This document shows positions 5,424-11,170 of a stretch of DNA of 11,170 nt, one piece after another (the first letter of the stretch is position 1; each line of letters opens with the position of its first letter). This DNA is from an uncultured Bacilli bacterium (GTDB lineage Bacteria; Bacillota_I; Bacilli_A; RF39; UBA660), in NCBI GenBank assembly GCA_947630515.1, contig CANRHY010000022.1, forward strand, positions 1 through 11,170. The letters are read 5' to 3'. The position numbers and the translations under genes were made by a program. Below the pieces are notes generated by a model. That model did no database searches. It saw only the letters and a program-made list of their open reading frames with translations, and was not told where the DNA came from.

Positions 5424-8238
5424 ATAAAACTTTTTTTAGATATATTCCAGTAAAGCTATCTGGATTTTTTGCTACTTGTTCTGGCGTACCTGTTGCTACA
5501 ACTTCTCCGCCTAAGTCTCCACCTTCTGGACCTAAATCAATTATGTGGTCAGCTACTTTTATTATGTCTAGGTTATGTTCAATTACTATAACTGTATCTT
5601 TGTTATCAACTATTCTATTTAATATTTCTAGTAATTTTTTTATGTCGTGTGTATGAAGTCCAGTAGATGGCTCATCTAGTATGTATACACTTTTTCCAGT
5701 AGGTTTCTTTTGAAGTTCTTTTGCAAGTTTTACTCTTCCTGCTTCACCACCTGAAAGTGTTACTGCATTTTGTCCTAGTTTTATGTAACCTAGTCCTACG
5801 TCGTGCATAGTATCTAATATTCTTTTTACTTTAGGGACATTTTCAAATACTTTTAAGGCTTCGTCTACTCTTAAGTCTAATACTTCTGCTATGTTAAGTC
5901 CTTTAAATTTTATGTTTAGTGTTTCTTTATTGTATCTTTTTCCGTGACATATATCACATGGAACATACACATCTGGTAAGAAATGCATTTCTATTTTTTT
6001 AACTCCATCTCCATTACAAGCTTCACATCTTCCACCTTTTACGTTAAATGAAAATCTACTTTTAGTGTATCCTCTCATTTTTGCTTCTTTGGTTTCAGTA
6101 AATACGTCTCTAATAAGGTCAAATAATCCTACATAAGTAGCTGGGTTACTTCTTGGAGTTCTTCCAATTGGGTCTTGGCTTATGTATACTACTTTATCTA
6201 CGTCTTCTATTCCTTTTATCGTTTTAAATTTACCTGGTTTTTCTTTAGAATGATATATTGTAGAAGATAGTTTTTTATAAAGTATTTCATTTATAAGGCT
6301 ACTTTTTCCACTTCCACTTACCCCGGTTACACAGGTAAATGTTCCTCTTGGTATTTTTACATTTATATTTTTTAGGTTATTTTCTTTAGCCCCTTTTATT
6401 TCTATATATTTTCCAGTTCCTTTTCTTCTTTTTTTAGGTACTTCTATTTTTAGTTTTCCACTTAAGTATTGTCCTGTCAAGCTACTTTCATTTTTCATTA
6501 TTTCTTCTGGAGTGCCTTTAGCTACTACGTATCCACCTTTTTCTCCAGCGACTGGGCCTATATCTATAATGTAGTCACTTGCTAGCATTGTGTCAGTATC
6601 GTGCTCGACTACTATAAGGGTGTTACCTAAGTCTCTCATTTCTTTTAAAGAGGCAATTAGTTTATCGTTATCTCTTTGGTGAAGTCCAATACTTGGCTCA
6701 TCTAATACATAAAGTATTCCACTTAATTTACTTCCTATTTGAGTTGCAAGTCTTATTCTTTGTGATTCACCACCTGAAAGTGTTCCTGCACTTCTTGATA
6801 GTGTTAAGTAATCTAGTCCTACGTTATGTAAGAAGTTAAGTCTTTCTTTTATTTCTTTTAGTATTAGAAATGATATTTCTTTTTCAGATTCATTTAGTTT
6901 TAGTTTATCAAAGAAAGTTATTAAGTCTCTAATACTTAAGTTAGTTACTTCATATATGTTTTTTCCACCTACAAAAACATTTAGTATTTTTTCATCTAAT
7001 CTTGCACCATGACAAGTATCACAAGGAAGCTCAGTCATATAGTTTTCAATCCACTCACGTATACTAGGGCTTGCTGTTTCCATATATCTTCTTTCTAGGT
7101 TAGTTATTATTCCTTCAAAATAGTCATGGCTTTTTAGGGTTGAACCACTTCTTGTGTGTACTGTTAAATCTAGTTTATCTTTTGAACCATAGAATATTGT
7201 ATCATGTTCGAATTTTGTCAAATCTTTGACAGGTTTATGTAAATCAATGTTATAATATTCTGCTACACTTGATAATTTTTTATAATATATGTTTAGTGTT
7301 TCCGCACTTTGGAAGGAGGCAACAGCTCCGTCCATTATGCTTTTAGTTTTATCTGGAATTAGTAAGTCTTCATCTATACTCATTTTTACTCCAAGACCTT
7401 TACAATCAGGGCAAGCTCCGTAAGGGCTGTTAAATGAAAACATACGGGGTTCTAAGTCTTCTATGCTAAAGTTACAAAATGGGCAAGCAAAAGATTCACT
7501 CATAAGTATTTCTTTATCCCCTAATACGTTTATGATTACTTTTCCTTTTGCCATTTTTGTACTTAGTTCAATAGATTCAAATAGTCTACTTCTAGACGTT
7601 TCTTTTACAACCATCCTGTCAACCATTACTTCTATTGTATTTTTAATGTTTTTTTCTAGTTTAATGTCTTCACTTAAGTCTCTTACTACTCCATCTATTC
7701 TTACTCTTACAAATCCTTCTTTTCTTAAGTCATCTAGTAAATCTTTATGCGTTCCTTTTTCTCCTCTTACTATAGGACTTAATACTTCTATTTTAGTTCC
7801 TTCAGGGTATTCAAATATTTTGTTTACCATTTCTTCTATAGACTGGCTTTTTATAGGTATTTTATGTGTAGGACAGTAAGGAGTGCCAATACGTGCGAAA
7901 AGAAGACGAAGGTAGTCATATATTTCAGTTACTGTTCCTACTGTACTTCTAGGGTTTTTGTTAGTTGTTTTTTGGTCAATACTAATACTAGGACTTAAGC
8001 CATCAATTGAATCTACTTCAGGTTTTTCCATATTACCTAAAAATTGACGTGCATAAGCACTTAGGCTTTCTACGTATCTTCTTTGTCCTTCTGCATATAT
8101 TGTATCAAAAGCTAGACTACTTTTACCACTTCCACTTACACCAGTCATTACTACTAATTTATTTTTAGGTATTTCTATATCTATATTTTTTAAGTTATTC
8201 TCTCTAGCACCTTTTATTACTATTTTATCTTTATCCAT
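5422..8238 (-). CDS. uvrA: Excinuclease ABC subunit A
   Basis: The full-length (938 residues) damage-recognition ATPase of nucleotide excision repair, which works with UvrB and UvrC in the cytoplasm. It has the double ABC architecture of UvrA: Walker A GVSGSGKS at 33-40 and again near 635-645, and ABC signatures TLSGGESQR near 485 and TLSGGEAGR near 827, each followed by a LDEPS Walker B. The family stretch EGQRRYVESLSAYARQFL is at 50-67. Zinc-binding Cys pairs are at 252/255 and 276/279 (CPFC, CPDC), and a second module near 737 (CEAC, then CDIC) is intact. The ATG at 8238 has AAGGGAAG upstream and its own promoter. In many Firmicutes uvrB is adjacent; here no uvrB lies in the window, the upstream neighbour being a prepilin-like gene. 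It ends in a strong hairpin. Confidence 0.97.
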   Translation of the reverse strand: MDKDKIVIKGARENNLKNIDIEIPKNKLVVMTGVSGSGKSSLAFDTIYAEGQRRYVESLSAYARQFLGNMEKPEVDSIDGLSPSISIDQKTTNKNPRSTVGTVTEIYDYLRLLFARIGTPYCPTHKIPIKSQSIEEMVNKIFEYPEGTKIEVLSPIVRGEKGTHKDLLDDLRKEGFVRVRIDGVVRDLSEDIKLEKNIKNTIEVMVDRMVVKETSRSRLFESIELSTKMAKGKVIINVLGDKEILMSESFACPFCNFSIEDLEPRMFSFNSPYGACPDCKGLGVKMSIDEDLLIPDKTKSIMDGAVASFQSAETLNIYYKKLSSVAEYYNIDLHKPVKDLTKFEHDTIFYGSKDKLDLTVHTRSGSTLKSHDYFEGIITNLERRYMETASPSIREWIENYMTELPCDTCHGARLDEKILNVFVGGKNIYEVTNLSIRDLITFFDKLKLNESEKEISFLILKEIKERLNFLHNVGLDYLTLSRSAGTLSGGESQRIRLATQIGSKLSGILYVLDEPSIGLHQRDNDKLIASLKEMRDLGNTLIVVEHDTDTMLASDYIIDIGPVAGEKGGYVVAKGTPEEIMKNESSLTGQYLSGKLKIEVPKKRRKGTGKYIEIKGAKENNLKNINVKIPRGTFTCVTGVSGSGKSSLINEILYKKLSSTIYHSKEKPGKFKTIKGIEDVDKVVYISQDPIGRTPRSNPATYVGLFDLIRDVFTETKEAKMRGYTKSRFSFNVKGGRCEACNGDGVKKIEMHFLPDVYVPCDICHGKRYNKETLNIKFKGLNIAEVLDLRVDEALKVFENVPKVKRILDTMHDVGLGYIKLGQNAVTLSGGEAGRVKLAKELQKKPTGKSVYILDEPSTGLHTHDIKKLLEILNRIVDNKDTVIVIEHNLDIIKVADHIIDLGPEGGDLGGEVVATGTPEQVAKNPDSFTGIYLKKVL

Positions 8239-8303
8239 ATAAATCTACTTCCCTTGTTTTTATTATTTCATAATTTCTTTCTTTTATTCGAAAAGACATT
8301 TAT

Positions 8304-8332
8304 ATATTATCAAACAAGTTTTTGATAGTCAA
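8304..8332 (-). promoter_or_regulatory. uvrA promoter
   Basis: On the minus strand TTGACT (8332-8327) and TAATAT (8309-8304) are spaced by 17 bases, with a 65-base leader to the uvrA ATG. I do not see a GAAC-N4-GTTC LexA box in or near it, although uvrA is LexA-controlled in Bacillus. Confidence 0.7.
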
Positions 8333-8356
8333 GTGTTTTTTTGATTTTTTTAAATT

Positions 8357-8731
8357 TTATTCTATTACAAATGTAGATATTATTTTTCCACTTTCATCTA
8401 ATTTTGAATTTACACAAGTGCTAGAAGGGATTTGTTCATTAGTTACAGGGTTTATAATAGTTTGTTCAAGTAGCCCTTCATTTTGTAGTGTTTCTAAAGT
8501 TGTACATTCTGTAGTTTCTTCTTTATTTAAAAGTTTAGTTCTTATTTCATCATTATTTATTATATAAAAGTTAGCATTTTCTTCTACATTATTTATTAAT
8601 ATATTTAATTCTTTTTGTTTTCTTTGTTCACTAATTTTATTTACATTATAAAAAGATACAGTACTTAATGCTGATAAAAGCCCGATTACAGCTAATAATT
8701 CCATTAATGTAAAACCTTTTTTATTCTTCAT
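8357..8731 (-). CDS. Type IV prepilin-like protein (class III signal)
   Basis: A 124-residue pilin or pseudopilin. The leader MKNKKG is followed by FTLMELLAVIGLLSALSTVS, the classic prepilin motif: a prepilin peptidase would cut between Gly6 and Phe7 and methylate the Phe, and Glu is at mature position +5. The hydrophobic N-terminal helix (7-27) leads to a charged helix (about 32-55) and a small C-terminal domain with Cys76 and Cys106, which could form a disulfide. Such proteins belong to competence (ComG-like) or type IV pilus machines, but no peptidase, ATPase or other pilin is adjacent. RBS TAGGAG is five bases before the ATG, and an extended -10 promoter lies upstream. I see no clear terminator, so read-through into uvrA is possible. 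The exact pilin class is not resolved. Confidence 0.85.
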   Translation of the reverse strand: MKNKKGFTLMELLAVIGLLSALSTVSFYNVNKISEQRKQKELNILINNVEENANFYIINNDEIRTKLLNKEETTECTTLETLQNEGLLEQTIINPVTNEQIPSSTCVNSKLDESGKIISTFVIE

Positions 8732-8749
8732 AGTAACTCCTATAGTATA

Positions 8750-8758
8750 AGTATAACA
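8750..8758 (-). promoter_or_regulatory. Extended -10 promoter for the prepilin gene
   Basis: On the minus strand TGTTATACT (8758-8750) fits a TGn-TATAAT-type extended -10 element. No good -35 box is seen 17 bases upstream. A second TATACT lies eight bases downstream. Confidence 0.5.
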
Positions 8759-8773
8759 CTTTTTTGGAAAAAG

Positions 8774-8795
8774 AAAAAGACTAGAAAACTCTAAC
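8774..8795 (-). terminator. Possible weak terminator after the 62-aa gene
   Basis: On the minus strand a short TTAGA / TCTAG stem (one wobble pair) with a GTTT loop is followed by TCTTTTTC. The stop codon TAG (8793-8791) lies in the stem. The stem is short, so this is a weak call. Confidence 0.35.
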
Positions 8796-8979
8796 CTATT
8801 ATATTGCGCATGCTTTTTAAAATATCTTCTTTAGAATATCTTTTATTAGTATTATTCATTTCTAACTCTGCTTCTTTTAATTTTTCATATACGAGCTCAT
8901 TAAAATCATTTGTTTTAACTAGAAATGTTTGTTTTTTCTTTTTTTGAATAGAATTTTCTTTAGTATTTAGTACTATCAT
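8791..8979 (-). CDS. Small antitoxin-like hypothetical protein (62 aa)
   Basis: A small, highly charged, probably helical protein with no signal peptide or membrane segment. It begins MIVLNTKENSIQKKKKQTFL, and the second half (from about NELVYEKLKEAELEM) ends RYSKEDILKSMRNIIG. The 'E-E-----YS-EDIL--MR' ending resembles the toxin-binding tails of small type II antitoxins, but I cannot assign a family and no toxin gene is adjacent. The start is well supported: GAGG with proper spacing, and a fully consensus promoter (TTGACA-17-TATAAT) immediately upstream. This suggests strong expression of a very short transcript between spoVS and the prepilin gene. An independent small regulator of unknown type is equally possible. 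Confidence 0.7.
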   Translation of the reverse strand: MIVLNTKENSIQKKKKQTFLVKTNDFNELVYEKLKEAELEMNNTNKRYSKEDILKSMRNIIG

Positions 8980-9000
8980 ATTTACCTCGTTTCTATTTTA

Positions 9001-9029
9001 ATTATAAGAAGTTTATGTTAGTATGTCAA
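9001..9029 (-). promoter_or_regulatory. Consensus promoter for the 62-aa gene
   Basis: On the minus strand TTGACA (9029-9024) and TATAAT (9006-9001) both match the sigma-A consensus perfectly, with a 17-base spacer. The ATG is 22 bases past the -10 box. Confidence 0.85.
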
Positions 9030-9046
9030 TGTTTATAAATTAAAAA

Positions 9047-9065
9047 GAAAAAGGCTACTTAGCCT
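9047..9065 (-). terminator. spoVS terminator
   Basis: On the minus strand AGGCT-AAGT-AGCCT is followed by TTTTTC-type T-rich sequence. The spoVS stop TAG (9057-9055) spans the loop and 3' arm. Confidence 0.65.
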
Positions 9066-9318
9066 CGATTATTAATTTTATAGCAGTTCTTTCTTCTCCA
9101 TCAATAGTTATGTCACTAAATGCTGGGGTACAGACAAGATTTTTTCCAGTAGGTGCGACAAATCCTCTTGCTATTGCTATACCTTTAATTGCTTGGTTTA
9201 ATGCTCCTGCACCTATTGCTTGCATTTCTACCGCTTCGTCCCTTTCTCTAAATAAGTTAGCTATTGCACCTGCTACTTTTTGTGGCGCACTTTTGCTAGA
9301 TACTTTTATTATATCCAT
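9055..9318 (-). CDS. spoVS: Stage V sporulation protein S
   Basis: An 87-residue SpoVS, nearly full-length collinear with the Bacillus protein. The highly conserved core runs VAGAIANLFRERDE, MQAIGAGALNQAIKGIAIAR and GFVAPTGKN, ending in the family's IDGEERTAIKLIIE. SpoVS is a small cytoplasmic protein with an Alba-like fold; in Bacillus it affects spore coat and core development and septation, but it also occurs in non-sporulating bacteria, so its presence does not show that this organism forms spores. RBS AAGGGGGAAAT precedes the ATG. The gene is a single-gene unit with its own terminator. The upstream 15 bases (9322-9336) are identical to those before the XRE regulator (10591-10605). Confidence 0.95.
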   Translation of the reverse strand: MDIIKVSSKSAPQKVAGAIANLFRERDEAVEMQAIGAGALNQAIKGIAIARGFVAPTGKNLVCTPAFSDITIDGEERTAIKLIIEAK

Positions 9319-9343
9319 TTTTATTTCCCCCTTAGTAATATAT

Positions 9344-9349
9344 ATTATA
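9344..9349 (-). promoter_or_regulatory. Probable -10 box for spoVS
   Basis: A perfect TATAAT (9349-9344 on the minus strand) lies 25 bases before the ATG. No good -35 match is seen 16-18 bases upstream. I did not see a SigH-type AGGA/GAAT pair. Confidence 0.4.
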
Positions 9350-9376
9350 GTTTTAATTTAATAGTACAAATTTTTT

Positions 9377-9402
9377 AAAAAAAAGCAGTCTCAACGACTA
9401 CT
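9377..9402 (-). terminator. Terminator after the AT-hook membrane protein
   Basis: On the minus strand AGTAGTC-GTTGA-GACTGCT (seven pairs with one wobble) is followed by seven to eight Ts. The gene's stop codon TAG (9400-9398) is in the 5' arm. Confidence 0.8.
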
Positions 9403-10273
9403 TAGTTTTTTTAGGTCTTCCTACTTTTCTTTTTGTTTGTGTTTTTGTTTTTGTACTTGATGTTGTCTTTTTTGATGCGCTTTTTTGTGTTTTTGTAGAA
9501 GTAGCTAACACTTCGGTCTTTTTAGTTTTAGGCGCTGTTTTTTTAGTTGTAGATTTTTTTGAAGTTGCTGTTGTTTTTGGTTTTGAAACTTTCTTTTTTG
9601 TACTTACTTTTTCTTCTTTTACTTCAATTGGTGTTATATCTAATTCTTTTTTTATTTCTTCTAGATTTAAATCACTTGGACTTTGTTCATCATCTTTTAC
9701 TATTTTATATAGTATTCTTTTAAATGCTTCTTCTGTTACTACCATTTCTATTACGTTTTCCATTGTTAACATGAAACCTAAACTTATAAAGTAATATCCA
9801 AATAATAATGTTTGTACTGTTATGTCATTAAATAAATTAGAAGCTGTTAATATACCTAAGAATGCTATTAAGAATGTTACTATAAATTTAATTATCCACA
9901 TATAACTATTTTCTTTACTTAAAACTACTACTTTGTATCCACGATTTATGACAAGTAATACTGTGTACATACACATTGCTCCACCAAGAATCATAGATAG
10001 GTTATCTTCTCTAAATACATAGACAAATGTAGCTGTTATTATATTTATTAAAGATAGTAATAATAATTCGTAATCGTCTTCTTTTCTTTTTATAAAATAA
10101 GCTATTATGCTAAAGAAAGCATAGATATAAAATAGTAATGATACGTATAAGTTAATATCAACCAAACCGAATCTTTTAAATGCCATAACTAATATTCCAA
10201 TTAGTAAAACTATTAATGATAATACTAATTGACTTATTAAAGTTATGTTAATATTTTTAAGTGTTTTCTTCAC
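9398..10273 (-). CDS. Six-helix membrane protein with lysine-rich, AT-hook-tipped tail
   Basis: A 291-residue protein of unknown function from the GTG at 10273. Six hydrophobic segments (about 12-31, 41-61, 69-87, 92-109, 125-143 and 153-171) suggest an HdeD/DUF308-like membrane core. An acidic linker (about 193-215) follows, then a long Lys/Thr/Ser tail (about 222-291) resembling histone H1 or HU-tail repeats. The tail ends KRKVGRPKKTK, a textbook AT-hook (basic-GRP-basic) that binds the AT minor groove. With an even number of helices and the positive tail, the C-terminus is probably cytoplasmic, so the protein could hold DNA at the membrane (inference). The start follows AGAGGTG at normal spacing. 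A TTG at 10327 is rejected because it is itself the -35 box of the promoter. The gene has its own terminator. Confidence 0.8.
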   Translation of the reverse strand: MKKTLKNINITLISQLVLSLIVLLIGILVMAFKRFGLVDINLYVSLLFYIYAFFSIIAYFIKRKEDDYELLLLSLINIITATFVYVFREDNLSMILGGAMCMYTVLLVINRGYKVVVLSKENSYMWIIKFIVTFLIAFLGILTASNLFNDITVQTLLFGYYFISLGFMLTMENVIEMVVTEEAFKRILYKIVKDDEQSPSDLNLEEIKKELDITPIEVKEEKVSTKKKVSKPKTTATSKKSTTKKTAPKTKKTEVLATSTKTQKSASKKTTSSTKTKTQTKRKVGRPKKTK

Positions 10274-10298
10274 ACCTGCCACCTCTATTCTAGTAATA

Positions 10299-10327
10299 AT
10301 TTTACAAAATTTTAGTTTTATTGTCAA
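10299..10327 (-). promoter_or_regulatory. Promoter of the AT-hook membrane protein gene
   Basis: On the minus strand TTGACA (10327-10322) and TAAAAT (10304-10299) are spaced by 17 bases. It sits just after the XRE regulator gene, so the membrane protein can be expressed independently of it. Confidence 0.75.
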
Positions 10328-10335
10328 TTATTACT

Positions 10336-10358
10336 AGAAATTTATTGTAGAAATTTCT
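10336..10358 (-). other. Hairpin at the end of the XRE regulator gene
   Basis: AGAAATTT / AAATTTCT arms (10336-10343, 10351-10358) with a seven-base loop; the 5' arm on the minus strand touches the stop codon. No U-run follows, so termination here is uncertain. Confidence 0.35.
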
Positions 10359-10591
10359 TATTCAAAAAATTTATTTATTGGAACTCTTAGTACTTCACTT
10401 ATTTTATACAAATTGTATATACTAATACCTTGTGATAAGTTGTTGCTTTCAAGTCCACCTATAAGTGAAGTACTAACACCTATTCTTTCAGCTAAATCTT
10501 TTTGTGTCATATTACCTTTATCTATATTATATAATAATCTATATCTTTTTATATTATTTCCTACTCTTTTATTTATCATTTTTTCTGTCAT
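10358..10591 (-). CDS. XRE-family (HTH_3) transcriptional regulator
   Basis: A 77-residue single-domain helix-turn-helix protein of the Cro/CI type. After IKRYRLLYNI comes the HTH itself, MTQKDLAERIGVSTSLIGGL (about 28-47), followed by ESNNLSQGISIYNLYKISEVL and the usual VPINKFFE end. There is no second domain, so it is a DNA-binding regulator without a visible sensor, as in phage repressors, toxin-antitoxin operons or small autoregulators. The ATG at 10591 has an excellent RBS (AAGGGGGAAAT). Its own promoter is not visible because sequence of different composition begins about ten bases upstream. The membrane protein gene downstream has its own promoter. The target is unknown; the palindromes at 5326-5380 cannot be linked to it from the sequence. 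Confidence 0.9.
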   Translation of the reverse strand: MTEKMINKRVGNNIKRYRLLYNIDKGNMTQKDLAERIGVSTSLIGGLESNNLSQGISIYNLYKISEVLRVPINKFFE

Positions 10592-10600
10592 ATTTCCCCC

Positions 10601-11170
10601 TTAGTTATTAGTAGCAGCGCATTCTCCAGAAATTGTTTGAACCACGAAAGGGTCGTCTGCGGTTCCAGTCGAATCAGAAAGCAGAACGCAAGATTTCAAA
10701 GAAACTACCGGACGCACGGCGTAAGTGTTGTTGACGCGGTTGTAGTTCAACCGACCAGGGAGGTAAGAGCCGCCCACGTGGAACACGTACGCGCTGCCGC
10801 TGCCGTTGGCGTGCAGCCACTCAAGCACCTCCCGCACCGACGCCGTCATCGGCGCGGGCGCGCCCACCGCGTGCGCGCAGTCCAGCGCGTTGTCCAGATC
10901 CTTGATGTGCAGATCCACCTTGAAGCCGGGCCTGTCGTCGCCGGCGATCATCATCGGCGCCTTGGCGTTGAGCGCGGCGGAGCCCGCCAGCCCGCCGCGG
11001 ATGGCCTCCACCACCAGCGCCGGATCGACGCCCGCCTTCTGCGCCAGCGTCAGCGCCTCGGCCACGGCGCGGATGTTGCAGGCCACGATCATCTGGTTCG
11101 CCAGCTTCGCCGTGTTGCCGGCGCCGACCTCGCCGACGCGCACCACCGACTTGCCCATCGCCTCCAATAC
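10601..11170 (-). CDS. Chimeric frame: reductase C-terminal part joined to a surface-protein tail (5' end off the window)
   Basis: The frame is open to the right edge, so the true start is outside; 11170-11165 reads Val-Leu. From 11170 to about 10805 it matches the C-terminal domain of 2-hydroxy-3-oxopropionate (tartronate semialdehyde) reductase, GarR/GlxR family: GEVGAGNTAKLANQ with the catalytic Lys and Asn, then AIRGGLAGS, PGFKVDLHIKDLDNALD and REVLEWLHANG. The family's normal ending (about D-HSAL--YYE) is missing. Instead the frame changes at GSGSAYVFHV (about 10790-10804) into about 65 residues with VNNTYAVRPVVSLKS, STGTADDPFVV and a stop at 10601, a pattern I associate with C-termini of large surface proteins of gut Firmicutes. 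The reductase part is in DNA of roughly 70% GC, the tail in about 50%, and the neighbouring genes are very AT-rich. I read this as an artificial or recombinant join, not a real fusion enzyme. Confidence 0.7.
   Translation of the reverse strand, partial: VLEAMGKSVVRVGEVGAGNTAKLANQMIVACNIRAVAEALTLAQKAGVDPALVVEAIRGGLAGSAALNAKAPMMIAGDDRPGFKVDLHIKDLDNALDCAHAVGAPAPMTASVREVLEWLHANGSGSAYVFHVGGSYLPGRLNYNRVNNTYAVRPVVSLKSCVLLSDSTGTADDPFVVQTISGECAATNN
10790..10804. other. Probable chimera breakpoint
   Basis: The protein homology switches here from the reductase to the surface-type tail, and base composition shifts from about 73% GC (hand count, 10801-10860) to about 60% just left of the point and about 47% over 10601-10740. 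The codons in between encode Gly-Ser-Gly-Ser-Ala, which could come from either parent. Confidence 0.6.

Noticed and set aside
10601..11170. A genuinely new reductase-surface protein fusion enzyme
   Set aside because: The reductase lacks its start here and its normal C-terminus, and the join coincides with abrupt changes in GC content; a chimeric join explains this better.
1..11170. CRISPR array, tRNA or rRNA gene, riboswitch, insertion sequence or prophage structural genes
   Set aside because: I saw no regularly spaced repeats, cloverleaf or rRNA-like sequence, transposase motif or flanking inverted repeats. The only regulator typical of mobile DNA is the lone XRE protein, which is not enough. 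No gene-free stretch exceeds 300 bases.

Overview
The window looks like chromosomal DNA of a low-GC Gram-positive bacterium. Most of it is strongly AT-rich, start sites carry GGAGG-type ribosome binding sites, and promoters are close to the sigma-A consensus with 17-bp spacers. SigH, SpoVS and Lgt homologues and the rlmB-sigH gene order point to Firmicutes. The surface-protein style and compact layout suggest an uncultured gut Bacilli lineage (inference from memory). Every gene I can support is on the minus strand, so the region is transcribed from right to left.

Right to left: positions 11170-10601 are compositionally foreign. They hold the C-terminal part of a tartronate semialdehyde (2-hydroxy-3-oxopropionate) reductase in very GC-rich DNA, fused in frame near 10790-10804 to the C-terminal tail of a Gram-positive surface-type protein in DNA of about 50% GC. 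This is most likely a chimeric join. The AT-rich genome begins at about 10600 with a small XRE-type regulator (10591-10358). Next come a six-helix membrane protein with a histone-like, AT-hook-tipped tail (10273-9398), spoVS (9318-9055), a 62-aa antitoxin-like protein (8979-8791), a lone type IV prepilin-like protein (8731-8357) and uvrA (8238-5422).

Downstream of uvrA is an AAA_14/DUF4143 ATPase (5271-3979), preceded by two perfect palindromes that share one core and sit three helical turns apart. A second promoter then drives a tight operon, lgt-trxB-(RelB-like 53-aa gene)-rlmB-sigH (3895-657). It combines lipoprotein maturation, thiol redox control, a small antitoxin-like gene, 23S rRNA methylation and an alternative sigma factor. 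The operon ends in an 18-bp-stem hairpin. After it a strong promoter drives a secreted surface protein that runs off the left edge (524-1).

The genome is compact. All five convincing terminator hairpins overlap the stop codon of the gene they end, and SD sequences are built into upstream stop codons (trxB to the small gene, rlmB to sigH). Several long-frame starts are contradicted by RBS and promoter positions (rlmB, lgt, the ATPase, the AT-hook membrane protein), and I give corrected starts. The best candidates for new biology are the AT-hook membrane protein, the paired operators before the ATPase, the hidden RelB-like gene in the housekeeping operon, and the thioredoxin reductase with an altered NADPH-phosphate motif.
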